A stretch of 64,000 nt of DNA from a bacterium (GCA_021800275.1 JAJYZB010000003.1:126680-190679); one strand, 5' to 3'. Counted from the stretch's first letter, positions 8,680 through 16,812 are shown. The notes: generated by a model not told the origin, from the letters alone. Program-made: numbers and translations.

Positions 8680-9447
8680 TTGCTGACAGGGAAGAAAATA
8701 GTTGTAACCCGTCCTGTTGGACAAGAAAAATCTATTATTGACCTCCTTCATCGCTCTGGCGCCACTGCTTACCACTGTCCCATGATCCAAACTTCTCCTT
8801 GCTATGACACAGAAGAAATGCAAAATCTCTTTAAATCAATTCAACGATTTGACTGGATCTGCTTCACCAGCGCAAATGGAGTAAAGTTCGCACTGGATTT
8901 TGCCGAAAAAGAAAATAAACTTGATTTTTTCCATAAGATCCCAATCGCCTGCATAGGACCAGCTACGCAGGAAGCTCTTTCAGTTCGAGGGATTAAATCA
9001 AGCCTAATTCCCGAAAAATTCCAAGCGGAAGGAATGATTTCTGCCTTTCAAAGCCTTCCCATAAAAGGAAAATCTATCCTGCTCCTGCGAGCAAAAGGAG
9101 CACGCAAAATTTTGAGTGAGGCGCTGGAAGCCAATGGAGCTTTTGCCCTTGAGTTTCCCATTTATGATACCTTCTCAGATCCAATTGGAATGGAACAGTT
9201 GAAAAATCTACTAAAAACAGGCAGCGTGGATGTGATTGCTTTCACCAGTTCTTCAACTGTTCGATCTTTTAAAAAATTGCTCCTTGAAGAAAAAATAAGT
9301 GTTTCTGAAGAAAAACTTACGATAGCCTCGATAGGACCAATTACTTCAGAAACACTTCGAGATGAAGGGCTGTGGGTTAATGTTGAAGCTCAAACTTCTA
9401 CTGCCAAAGGGTTGGTAGAATCACTGGAAGAATTTTTTAACTCATGA
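8680..9447 (+). CDS. hemD: Uroporphyrinogen-III synthase
   Basis: Cyclises hydroxymethylbilane to uroporphyrinogen III in tetrapyrrole synthesis; cytoplasmic. The 255-residue protein has the two-domain HemD pattern: KKIVVTRP at the start, CFTSANGV (about 64-71), ACIGPATQEAL, then a second lobe with AFTSSSTVRSF and ASIGPITSETL. Translation starts at TTG behind AAAGGGGGA. The stop overlaps the hemL start by four bases (ATGA), so the two are translationally coupled. Early steps (hemA, hemB, hemC) are not in the window. Confidence 0.92.
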   Translation: MLTGKKIVVTRPVGQEKSIIDLLHRSGATAYHCPMIQTSPCYDTEEMQNLFKSIQRFDWICFTSANGVKFALDFAEKENKLDFFHKIPIACIGPATQEALSVRGIKSSLIPEKFQAEGMISAFQSLPIKGKSILLLRAKGARKILSEALEANGAFALEFPIYDTFSDPIGMEQLKNLLKTGSVDVIAFTSSSTVRSFKKLLLEEKISVSEEKLTIASIGPITSETLRDEGLWVNVEAQTSTAKGLVESLEEFFNS

Positions 9448-10766
9448 GCCAAAATCTTTCTAATTCAAAAAAATGGCTTGCCAGAGCAAAGGCAGTTCTG
9501 CCAGGAGGAGTAAACTCACCTGTACGAGCTTTTTCAGCAGTTGAAGAAACGCCTCCTTTTATTACCAAGGGATCTGGCAGCAGTCTGTGGGATGAAGATG
9601 GAAATAAGTATATTGATTATGTTTGCTCCTGGGGACCTTTAATCTTAGGACATGCTCACCCATCGGTTGTAAAAGCAGTAAAAGAAGTTTTAGAAAATGG
9701 CTTGACTTTTGGGGCTGCGTCAAGCAGGGAAGTCCTGCTTGCCGAAATGATCCAGGCCGCAGTCCCATCTGTGCAAAAACTAAGACTCGTCACTTCTGGA
9801 ACAGAAGCTGCCATGACTGCTGTTCGACTGGCAAGGGCTTTTACGGGGAAAAATTTAATTTTGAAATTCGAAGGATGTTATCATGGACATGCCGATCCTT
9901 TCCTTGTAAAAGCGGGCTCAGGTCTTTTAACTTTTGGGACTCCTTCTAGTAAAGGAGTCCCTAGAGAAGTCTCTGGCAGCACTCTGGTTGCTGAATACAA
10001 TTGTGAAACTGCTTTGGATGAAATTTTTCTGAAACATAAAAATGAGCTTGCCTGTGTCATCGTTGAACCTGTCGCGGGAAACATGGGAGTCGTTCTGCCA
10101 AAACCCGGTTTTTTAGAGAAACTTTCTATCCTATGCAAACAGACCAAAACAGTTTTAATTTTTGACGAAGTCATAACAGGCTTCAGAACTTGTTACGGAG
10201 GCTATCAGAATATCTGTTCCATTTCTCCTGATTTAACCTGCCTTGGAAAAATCATTGGGGGTGGACTTCCAATGGCTGCTGTAGGAGGAAAGAGAGAAAT
10301 CATGTCTTTACTTTCTCCTGAAGGACCTGTCTATCAAGCAGGAACCCTTGCCGGCAACCCGGCAGCAGCTGCTGCTGGAATTGCCACCTTAAAAATTTTG
10401 AATCAGGAAAAAGAAAAAATTTATCCTCAATTAGAGCGGCAAACTGCCTGGCTGTGTTCAAAAATCAAAGAGGCTGCTGAAAAATTAAAAATTTCTGTAG
10501 GAATCAATCAAATTGGTTCCATGTTTACTCTCTTTTTTACCAGTCACCAGGTTGAAACTTACTCTGATGTCATTTCATCAAGCACTAATCTTTATAAACA
10601 TTTCTTTAAAGAAATGTTTAGGCGCGGCATTTACCTTCCTCCGTCAGCGTTTGAAGCCTGGTTTGTGTCTGTTGCACATACTTGTGAGGATCTCGAAAAA
10701 ACCGCACAGGCAGCAGAGGAAGCACTGCTTAAAGTAAAGGAAAAGGAAACTGTTTCGCTTTTATGA
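9444..10766 (+). CDS. hemL: Glutamate-1-semialdehyde 2,1-aminomutase
   Basis: PLP enzyme of 440 residues that makes 5-aminolevulinate from glutamate-1-semialdehyde, the C5 route to heme. Visible landmarks are the N-terminal PGGVNSPVRAF, the PLP lysine in CLGKIIGGGLPMAAVGG (about K268), and AGTLAGNPAAAAAG. It overlaps hemD at its start and the TPR gene at its end, both by four bases, so the three form one unit. Use of the C5 pathway is expected for most bacteria outside the alphaproteobacteria. Confidence 0.95.
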   Translation: MSQNLSNSKKWLARAKAVLPGGVNSPVRAFSAVEETPPFITKGSGSSLWDEDGNKYIDYVCSWGPLILGHAHPSVVKAVKEVLENGLTFGAASSREVLLAEMIQAAVPSVQKLRLVTSGTEAAMTAVRLARAFTGKNLILKFEGCYHGHADPFLVKAGSGLLTFGTPSSKGVPREVSGSTLVAEYNCETALDEIFLKHKNELACVIVEPVAGNMGVVLPKPGFLEKLSILCKQTKTVLIFDEVITGFRTCYGGYQNICSISPDLTCLGKIIGGGLPMAAVGGKREIMSLLSPEGPVYQAGTLAGNPAAAAAGIATLKILNQEKEKIYPQLERQTAWLCSKIKEAAEKLKISVGINQIGSMFTLFFTSHQVETYSDVISSSTNLYKHFFKEMFRRGIYLPPSAFEAWFVSVAHTCEDLEKTAQAAEEALLKVKEKETVSLL

Positions 10767-11608
10767 ATGACAAAATTAAAGATTGCATTCAAGAAGGCAA
10801 CAAAGCTTTAAACCAGAAAGATCTGGATACTGCCCTCAACTGGTATGAAAGAGCACTCGAATTTTCTCCTACGGAAAAAGAAATTCATGAAAAAATTATT
10901 CAAATATATATTCAAAAAAAAGATAGAAATGGATATCTAGAAGCCGTTAATCGTTACAGAAGTGCAAAAGACGCACTTGCTGCGCCTCAGCAAGCTCCAC
11001 CTCAAAGGTTCTATTCAGCCCCTAAATCACCTGAACCCTTTAAACTCCCTGAAACTCCTAAACCCATCCCTAAATCACCTGAACCCTTTAAACTCCCTGA
11101 AACTCCTAAACCCATCTCTAAATCACCTGAACCCTTTAAACTCCCTGAAACTCCTAAACCCATCCCTAAATCACCTGAACCCTTTAAACTCCCTGAAACT
11201 CCTAAACCCATCCCTAAATCACCTGAACCCTTTAAACTCCCTGAAACTCCTAAACCCATCCCTAAAAACAAACCTAGTGAGATCTTTTTGTCAGATTCTA
11301 TTGAAGCTGGCCCTCCACCCAAAACCGCTCCTGAAGTGTCTGATGCTGAAATGATTGAAGCAGATGCTGAGCAGTGGGAAAAAAGAAACGAAAAAGAAAC
11401 CGCTTCAAAATCCTACGCAAGAGCCGCTTCCCTCTGGAAACAGAAAGGAGATACAACTCGCGCAGGCATGGCTTACGAAAAATCTTATCAACTTTTTCCT
11501 GATCCTGAAGTGCTTTCCAAATTAAATGAGCTTTACAGCCAGGGAGTCAAACTAAAGCAGTCAACCATTATGGAAATTTATAAAAAAATCTATCACATGA
11601 AAATGTAA
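10763..11608 (+). CDS. TPR protein with five 16-residue Pro-rich repeats
   Basis: Protein of 281 residues without a signal peptide. The N-terminal 75 residues form TPR-like helices (ALNQKDLDTALNWYERALEF), and the C-terminal 90 residues are helical and TPR-like too (RAGMAYEKSYQLFPDP). Between them, residues about 88-167 hold five tandem copies of KSPEPFKLPETPKPIP, a Pro/Lys/Glu-rich stiff linker. It is translationally coupled to hemL by ATGA and followed closely by the PilZ gene. A scaffold role linking two TPR domains is likely; partners are unknown. Confidence 0.75.
   Translation: MNDKIKDCIQEGNKALNQKDLDTALNWYERALEFSPTEKEIHEKIIQIYIQKKDRNGYLEAVNRYRSAKDALAAPQQAPPQRFYSAPKSPEPFKLPETPKPIPKSPEPFKLPETPKPISKSPEPFKLPETPKPIPKSPEPFKLPETPKPIPKSPEPFKLPETPKPIPKNKPSEIFLSDSIEAGPPPKTAPEVSDAEMIEADAEQWEKRNEKETASKSYARAASLWKQKGDTTRAGMAYEKSYQLFPDPEVLSKLNELYSQGVKLKQSTIMEIYKKIYHMKM
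11024..11263 (+). repeat. 48-bp coding minisatellite, five units
   Basis: Five head-to-tail units of 48 bp (starts 11024, 11072, 11120, 11168, 11216). They are identical by eye except for one C-to-T change in unit 2 (CCT to TCT, Pro to Ser). The unit is a multiple of three, so copy number can change without a frameshift. Confidence 0.95.
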
Positions 11609-11621
11609 GGAGCGTTCCGAA

Positions 11622-11987
11622 TTGGATAATTACGAAGAAAGAAGAGAGTTTGTAAGAATGCCTGCCAGCGCTAAAGCGGTTGTTCGGCAAAATAGAAAAA
11701 AATGGGACGCAGCGGTCGTTGACATCAGCCCAGGAGGGTGTCAACTTCTATGTTCTGAGAAACTGAAAAAAGAAGATCCAATAAAATTAGATTTTATTTT
11801 AAATGAACAGGATCCAGTAATTCAAATTCAAGGAAAAATCGCATGGACAAAAAAACACGAATCCGAACCCTTGTGGAACCACGGAATCCAATTCAAAGAG
11901 AGAGAAAAATTTGAAAAGTTAGGCCCCATGTTTCTGGACTATCTAGCTTTTAAAAAAAAGATGAATTTATTAAAAAAGGTGAAATGA
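11622..11987 (+). CDS. PilZ-domain c-di-GMP-binding protein
   Basis: Small cytoplasmic protein of 121 residues consisting of one PilZ domain. Both halves of the c-di-GMP binding signature are present: ERREFVRM near residues 5-12 (RxxxR type) and DISPGG near residue 39-44 (D/NxSxxG). It starts at TTG behind AAGGAG, 13 bases after the TPR stop, and precedes the di-heme sensors. It may read c-di-GMP for the neighbouring membrane module or act elsewhere. Confidence 0.88.
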   Translation: MDNYEERREFVRMPASAKAVVRQNRKKWDAAVVDISPGGCQLLCSEKLKKEDPIKLDFILNEQDPVIQIQGKIAWTKKHESEPLWNHGIQFKEREKFEKLGPMFLDYLAFKKKMNLLKKVK

Positions 11988-12015
11988 AGATGAAAAAGAA
12001 CTTGTTCTAAAAAAG

Positions 12016-12969
12016 ATGAAATTTATTTACAGCATAAGATTCAGACTCTGGAGTTCAATCTTAGTGTTTGTTTTGCTTTTTATGCCTGTCCTATGGTATA
12101 TCGCTATCCATTTCGGAAAAAAAGAGCTGAAATCCACTTATAAAACCAGCAGGAGAGAAATCATAAAAAATACCAAAACCTGGACCGCAATTACGGCTCG
12201 TTTAATCTTTGGTTCACTTCGAGAATCCATGGCGAAATACGATGTCAGCGCCATGGAAAAAATTGTGCAGATGGCTAGAGCGCAGAAGGACATTGAAGCG
12301 GTTCGAATTTTTGGTCCCAAAACTTTTCCGGGACCTAACAACTCACTTGTAGGGCAGCTGAGATTTGATGGCGACACAAAAAAACACCCTTCTTTAGTAT
12401 ATAACATTGAATGCAGCGCCTGCCATACTTCAACAGAAGCCTTGAGGTTTAAAATGAAAACTCGTAAAGCTGCAATGGTGGATGCTCAGGCAAGAATCGA
12501 TGTCCGCACACATGCTCTCAACATAAGAAAGCACAGAGTTTTCGAAATGATTGTTCATGTGTTTAATCAGGCTGATCCTTGTTATCAATGCCATCTACCA
12601 ACACAAAAAGTTAATGGTGTTATCCAGGTGGACATCTCTGAAAAAAATGTCCGCAAACTTTTGCGAGCCATGAAAAAGAACGAAGAAAAGACAAAAAAGA
12701 AATTCGAACAGCAAACTGTTCTATGGACATTCATCTTCATGTTTATATCTTCCGCTATTCTGCTATTTATCGCCACTGGAATTGTCAATAAACTGGCTAA
12801 ACTAAAATCTTTAGCTGAACAAGTCAGCCTTGGAGAAACCAATGTAACCCTGGATGACATACCACCATCAGCCGATGAACTCGGAGAACTTAGAGATTCC
12901 TTTGAACGCATGCTGGTCGCAGTTAAATTCTTCATGACGCCAGAAGAAGAACCGGAGGAACCTGTTTAA
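12016..12969 (+). CDS. Di-heme c-type sensor with HAMP domain (copy 1)
   Basis: Membrane protein of 317 residues. Transmembrane helix 1 lies at about 11-31, followed by a periplasmic domain of about 200 residues with two c-type heme sites, CSACH (133-137) and CYQCH (189-193). Helix 2 is at about 235-255, and a HAMP domain follows (about 256-302, ending ELRDSFERML), then an acidic tail EEEPEEPV. There is no kinase, cyclase or methyl-accepting domain, so the signal must leave through another protein. The stop overlaps the start of the small gene by one base. Redox or gas sensing through the hemes is inferred from the architecture. Confidence 0.85.
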   Translation: MKFIYSIRFRLWSSILVFVLLFMPVLWYIAIHFGKKELKSTYKTSRREIIKNTKTWTAITARLIFGSLRESMAKYDVSAMEKIVQMARAQKDIEAVRIFGPKTFPGPNNSLVGQLRFDGDTKKHPSLVYNIECSACHTSTEALRFKMKTRKAAMVDAQARIDVRTHALNIRKHRVFEMIVHVFNQADPCYQCHLPTQKVNGVIQVDISEKNVRKLLRAMKKNEEKTKKKFEQQTVLWTFIFMFISSAILLFIATGIVNKLAKLKSLAEQVSLGETNVTLDDIPPSADELGELRDSFERMLVAVKFFMTPEEEPEEPV

Positions 12970-13180
12970 TGGCTCTTTACGATGATATCGTCTCTGTTTC
13001 TAAACCCTATCTGGGAATCGCCACTGACGCTTTTCTAAAACGCCAGTTGAAACATATTAACCGCACCCCTGAATCACTGGATAAATCCTGCATCCCTGAA
13101 CTCTCAAAATGGATCGAAATCTCCGCAAAAATGCTCATGGGTGAAGCTAAAGCTAAAAACCTAAAAGAAAAAATCTTGAA
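12753..13180 (+). repeat. Tandem duplication, unit 1 (HAMP end plus small gene)
   Basis: 428-bp block covering the second transmembrane helix, HAMP and the small gene of copy 1. It matches 13939-14366 at a constant offset of 1186 bp. A few substitutions fall in the HAMP part; the small gene part is identical. Confidence 0.92.
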
Positions 13181-13196
13181 CATGGGGCAGCCATGA
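12969..13196 (+). CDS. Small protein coupled to di-heme HAMP sensor (copy 1)
   Basis: Soluble, mostly helical protein of 75 residues starting MALYDDIVSVSKPYLG, with no signal or membrane segment. I do not recognise the family. The start codon shares one base with the sensor stop (TAATG) and its own stop overlaps the next sensor start by four bases, so translation is coupled both ways. Residues 1-71 are identical to the second copy at 14155, ending differently (NMGQP here). The fixed pairing with a HAMP protein lacking an output domain makes a partner or output role likely. Confidence 0.8.
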   Translation: MALYDDIVSVSKPYLGIATDAFLKRQLKHINRTPESLDKSCIPELSKWIEISAKMLMGEAKAKNLKEKILNMGQP

Positions 13197-14155
13197 AGTT
13201 CGTTCACAGCATCAGATTCAAGCTCATGGCTGCGATCTTTGCCTTTATTATCATATCTGTTCCCCTGCTCGTCATAACGGTTCTTCATTTTGGCAAAAAA
13301 GAACTGCAGGTCACATACGTAGAAGGAAGAAACAAAATCATGAGTGATACCCAAGAGTGGTCTCTAGTTCTCACCCATTTAACCTTTGGAGCGCTCAGCA
13401 GATCCATGGATGATGGCGACGTGGATGCTTTGCAAAAACTGACTACAATGGCAAGGGAGCAGAAAGACATTGCTGCAGTTCGCATCTTCAGTCCAGAATT
13501 TGCGGCAGGGACTAACGGAAAATTGAACGGCATCTTACTTTTCACTGGAGATACCCACGGATTTCCTAAAGAAGTAAAGAAAATTAACTGTGGAGAATGC
13601 CACAACAGCGATGGAACCTTAAATCAGACGGGACTTGCTCTAAAACCTAAGCCCTCCATGCTGGATTCTCAAGTCCGTATTGACGCAAACTGGAGAGCTA
13701 AAAATTTACAAGGAAATCGCTCCTTTGATATGATTGTTCATGTGTTTAATCAAGCCTCTTGTTCTGAATGCCATACCCACCCATCCACCCAAAAAGTGGA
13801 TGGAGTGCTGCAAGTCAACCTTTCTCTAAGAGGCGTGAAAAAACTTCTGCGGAGGATGAAACGAAGAGCAGAAAGAAATGAACAACGCTTTAAAAATGAA
13901 GTTATTGTATGGACATTGGTTTGTGTTGTTGTTCTCGCTGCTATTCTGCTATTTATCGCCACTGGAATTGTCAATAAACTGGCTAAACTTCGATATATTG
14001 CTGAACAGGTCAGCCTTGGAGAAACCAATGTAACCCTGGATGACATACCTCCATCAGCCGATGAACTTGGGGAACTTAGAGATTCCTTTGAACGCATGTT
14101 GATCGCAGTTAAATTCTTTATGATGCCAGAAGAAGAACCGGAGGAACCTGTTTAA
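13193..14155 (+). CDS. Di-heme c-type sensor with HAMP domain (copy 2)
   Basis: Paralogue of the gene at 12016, 320 residues with the same plan: helix 1 (about 11-31), periplasmic domain with heme sites CGECH (133-137) and CSECH (190-194), helix 2 (about 239-258), HAMP and an acidic tail. The periplasmic part has clearly diverged from copy 1, whereas the stretch from helix 2 to the stop is nearly identical. It overlaps the preceding small gene by four bases and the following one by one base. The two copies probably sense different ranges or ligands through the same output. Confidence 0.85.
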   Translation: MKFVHSIRFKLMAAIFAFIIISVPLLVITVLHFGKKELQVTYVEGRNKIMSDTQEWSLVLTHLTFGALSRSMDDGDVDALQKLTTMAREQKDIAAVRIFSPEFAAGTNGKLNGILLFTGDTHGFPKEVKKINCGECHNSDGTLNQTGLALKPKPSMLDSQVRIDANWRAKNLQGNRSFDMIVHVFNQASCSECHTHPSTQKVDGVLQVNLSLRGVKKLLRRMKRRAERNEQRFKNEVIVWTLVCVVVLAAILLFIATGIVNKLAKLRYIAEQVSLGETNVTLDDIPPSADELGELRDSFERMLIAVKFFMMPEEEPEEPV

Positions 14156-14366
14156 TGGCTCTTTACGATGATATCGTCTCTGTTTCTAAACCCTATCTGG
14201 GAATCGCCACTGACGCTTTTCTAAAACGCCAGTTGAAACATATTAACCGCACCCCTGAATCACTGGATAAATCCTGCATCCCTGAACTCTCAAAATGGAT
14301 CGAAATCTCCGCAAAAATGCTCATGGGTGAAGCTAAAGCTAAAAACCTAAAAGAAAAAATCTTGAA
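13939..14366 (+). repeat. Tandem duplication, unit 2 (HAMP end plus small gene)
   Basis: Second copy of the 428-bp block at 12753-13180. Identity stops abruptly at both ends: inside the second transmembrane helix on the left and six bases before the end of the small genes on the right. Confidence 0.92.
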
Positions 14367-14376
14367 AATGGATTAG
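14155..14376 (+). CDS. Small protein coupled to di-heme HAMP sensor (copy 2)
   Basis: Protein of 73 residues; its first 71 residues and the underlying 212 bases match the copy at 12969 exactly by eye, then it ends KMD. It shares one base with the stop of the second sensor (TAATG). It is the last gene of the operon and runs up against the convergent tRNA-Ser gene five bases later. Function unknown; see the first copy. Confidence 0.8.
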   Translation: MALYDDIVSVSKPYLGIATDAFLKRQLKHINRTPESLDKSCIPELSKWIEISAKMLMGEAKAKNLKEKILKMD

Positions 14377-14380
14377 AACT

Positions 14381-14470
14381 TGGCGGAGAGAGAGGGATTC
14401 GAACCCCCGATGAGCTTGCACTCATAACGGTTTTCAAGACCGCCGCCATCAACCGCTCGGCCATCTCTCC
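14381..14470 (-). tRNA. tRNA-Ser (anticodon UGA)
   Basis: 90-base tRNA on the minus strand with acceptor stem GGAGAGA/TCTCTCC, D-arm GCCGAGCGG, anticodon loop CTTGAAA (anticodon TGA), a long variable arm typical of class II tRNA, and T-arm GGGGGTTCGAATCCC. The discriminator is G, the serine identity base, and the 3' CCA is encoded in the DNA. Confidence 0.96.
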
Positions 14471-14652
14471 ACAAGGAAGATTTTCCAAGCGGGCTCAAAA
14501 GTTCCTTTAAATCAATACTGCGCAGTAAGACGCTGAAGTAATCCCGGTCTTGACAAATTTACAGGGGCAATTTTTCCAACAGTGCAACTGCGAGATAACT
14601 CTTCAATCGCGCAAAAAACCGACTTAAATCAAGAAGTTTGCCATTAAAAAAA

Positions 14653-16521
14653 TTACCCCATCACATTGCGCGCAAGTTGATAATGCATATCCCATGAACC
14701 CATCACTTGTTTGGTGTCAATGGGGTCTCGTTCACTGTGTCCAACAAAAGGAACTTCTTGATGTCCTCCAATTCCTTCATGATTTCCAAAATAATCATCC
14801 TCATCAAAACTGACGGCAAATCCTTTCCCATCAGGGGTTTGTTTATACGTTCCATATAATGTAAGGTGACCGCTGTTGTACATTGAAACGTCATGATCGA
14901 TTTCATAAGCAATAACTTCTGGAGGTCCAAAAGTTTCCAGCCATTTTGGATTCCCTTCTAGAATTTTGCCATCTTTTATGATTAAAGTTCCGTTCTTGGT
15001 GGCTGCAATTGTTTTCCCATCCTGTTTTCCCGCCACAACGGCAACTGCAGGGTGTGAAAGGAGTTTTTGAATCATTTCCGGATGATTTTGTTCCACTTCA
15101 CTTAAATTCATGGGGCGTTTGACATTAGTGAAATAAATGTAGGCATGAGATCCGAGAGATGTGACTGCCACAGGATCAACGCCTGAAAGTTCCTGAGCAT
15201 ATTTCTTAAAAGGAGTCCCATAAACCTGACTGAAAGGTCTTGTAGGAGTTTGCCCATGATCTGAGATCAGATAAAGATGATAATCTTTGTCTGGATTTTT
15301 CTCAATAGCATCAATAATCTCTTCAATCTTTCCAAAAATTCCATAAAGAGTGTTTAGAGATGTTTTAGAAAAAGGTCCGTATTGATGGCTGGCAGAATCA
15401 TATCCTGCCAAATCAATCCACGAAATAGGGATCCCTGCTTTAATATCATTAACCAGATTGGAAGTGGTGGCATCTCTCACAATAGTCCCTGTAAAGTTGT
15501 TTTCAAAATAATTGAAAAGATTTCGCGCTTTTAAATGCGCGCCTTCTGGTTTCTTTTTGAGCATTGGTTTTAATTGAGATACAAGATTCCAACTGAAATC
15601 TAAAGCGCTGTCAAGACATCCTTCAGGAGAGGCAAGCGCCTGACTGGTGTGGTCTAATCCCTGGGTAATGATATTTTTCTTGATTCGATAAGGGACCATC
15701 ATTGTTTTTTTAGCGTCTCCACTTAACAACATGGCATAAGCAGAACCCTCTGCTAAAAGCCCTGGCTGAGGCTTCACTAAATATTTTTTAAGATTGGTTT
15801 TAAAACTTTGAGCGCTGACAAGTTTTCCACTCTCAGGATTAATAAACCAGAAAGCAGGAACTCCCACATTGGTTCCATATAAAAATCCTGCTTCAGAACT
15901 AGGAGTAACACTTCCCTGTCCACAGTAAAAGGGCTTAAATTCATAATGGTTTTTTTCAAAAAATTCCCGCACTTTTTTAGGAACCATTCCCATTTTAAAT
16001 GCCATTTGGAGAGCCGAATAGCTCAAGCCGTCAATCTGCACAATAATAGAACGATTTTTTACATGCACAGGTCCATGATCGGGATTGGTTTTAAAAACAG
16101 GTTTTTCAAAAGGATAGACAGGCTGTCCAGGGTCAGGAATCGTTTGCGGATGATGAGTAAAATGATTTTTAAAAAACTGCTTAATCTGTTTTCTTCGATC
16201 ATAAAGAACCATTCCTAAAACTGGCAGAAGGGCGACTTGAGCAATAAGTGGAGAGCCAATGGCGCTTGCTGCTGCAATAGCCACTGCATTCGCCACCATG
16301 GCAGATCCAAAAGCCACGTCTTTTTTGTTTTTATTTTGGATGCCTGATACAATTCTTCTAGCGCCATCTACTCCAAGGAACCCTGAACCCAAAATGGCGA
16401 GATCGGCGGGAACAAGACCTGCAACACCCAATGCTAAAAGGTAATCTTTAACTCTAGCAGCTGCTTTGCCTGCGTTCCACGCCATTCTTCCCGCTTTTTG
16501 CAAATCTTGCTTAATATCCAC
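14653..16521 (-). CDS. Alkaline-phosphatase-superfamily phosphodiesterase
   Basis: Protein of about 622 residues. The N-terminal 120 residues carry hydrophobic, Ala-rich segments (LALGVAGLVPADLAIL, AIAAASAIGSPLIAQVALL) that may anchor it. The core has the type I phosphodiesterase/alkaline-phosphatase fold: a metal site in VQIDGLSY, a Ser/Thr region GSVTPSSEAGFLYGTN, WIDLAGYDSASHQYGP, and the metal motif ISDHGQTP. The substrate could be a phospholipid head group, nucleotide or phosphoglycan. GTG at 16521 is chosen because AGGAGG (16531-16536) sits nine bases upstream; a longer TTG-initiated frame would place that site inside the gene. Confidence 0.8.
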   Translation of the reverse strand: MDIKQDLQKAGRMAWNAGKAAARVKDYLLALGVAGLVPADLAILGSGFLGVDGARRIVSGIQNKNKKDVAFGSAMVANAVAIAAASAIGSPLIAQVALLPVLGMVLYDRRKQIKQFFKNHFTHHPQTIPDPGQPVYPFEKPVFKTNPDHGPVHVKNRSIIVQIDGLSYSALQMAFKMGMVPKKVREFFEKNHYEFKPFYCGQGSVTPSSEAGFLYGTNVGVPAFWFINPESGKLVSAQSFKTNLKKYLVKPQPGLLAEGSAYAMLLSGDAKKTMMVPYRIKKNIITQGLDHTSQALASPEGCLDSALDFSWNLVSQLKPMLKKKPEGAHLKARNLFNYFENNFTGTIVRDATTSNLVNDIKAGIPISWIDLAGYDSASHQYGPFSKTSLNTLYGIFGKIEEIIDAIEKNPDKDYHLYLISDHGQTPTRPFSQVYGTPFKKYAQELSGVDPVAVTSLGSHAYIYFTNVKRPMNLSEVEQNHPEMIQKLLSHPAVAVVAGKQDGKTIAATKNGTLIIKDGKILEGNPKWLETFGPPEVIAYEIDHDVSMYNSGHLTLYGTYKQTPDGKGFAVSFDEDDYFGNHEGIGGHQEVPFVGHSERDPIDTKQVMGSWDMHYQLARNVMG

Positions 16522-16745
16522 TGGTACCGTCCTCCTCAAAATACAGTATGCTCAATTGCCTGCTTCTGGCTCCTCTCAGCATACCATAAAAAGGTGGGGA
16601 TGAACAATTAAAAAAATATGAACTTTTTGTTCTCCGAAAATATCAGATTCATTGGCAAAATTTATTTTAGATGAACGGTCCGCGTTTCCAGAAAAGTAAA
16701 TGGAATTAATCTAAACAGAGGTGTCAACGAGACACGTGACGTGAG

Positions 16746-16778
16746 CTGCGAATGTCTTTCTTCAGCTTTTCGCAGGAG
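16746..16778 (+). promoter_or_regulatory. Leader hairpin upstream of the diiron gene
   Basis: Perfect 7-bp inverted repeat CTGCGAA/TTCGCAG (16746-16752 with 16769-16775) whose right arm runs into an AGGAG sequence (16774-16778). Just downstream is a four-codon reading frame (ATG at 16798, stop at 16810-16812) ending directly before the gene's ATG at 16813. This could couple or regulate translation of the diiron gene. The rest of 16522-16812 shows only a 5-bp hairpin at 16721-16735. Confidence 0.35.
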
Positions 16779-16812
16779 ATCTTATTCTTTGTCATGAATG
16801 TTTCAAGAGTAA

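Noticed and set aside
11024-11263. CRISPR array
   Set aside because: The units are directly adjacent with no spacers and lie in frame in a coding region, so this is a coding minisatellite.
11011-11322. Long minus-strand reading frame with regular Gly-rich repeats
   Set aside because: It is the antisense shadow of the 48-bp repeat in the TPR gene; it has no ribosome site and lies wholly inside a gene coupled to hemL.
16522-16539. TTG start at 16539 for the phosphodiesterase
   Set aside because: It would place the AGGAGG ribosome site inside the coding region; GTG at 16521 is correctly spaced from it.
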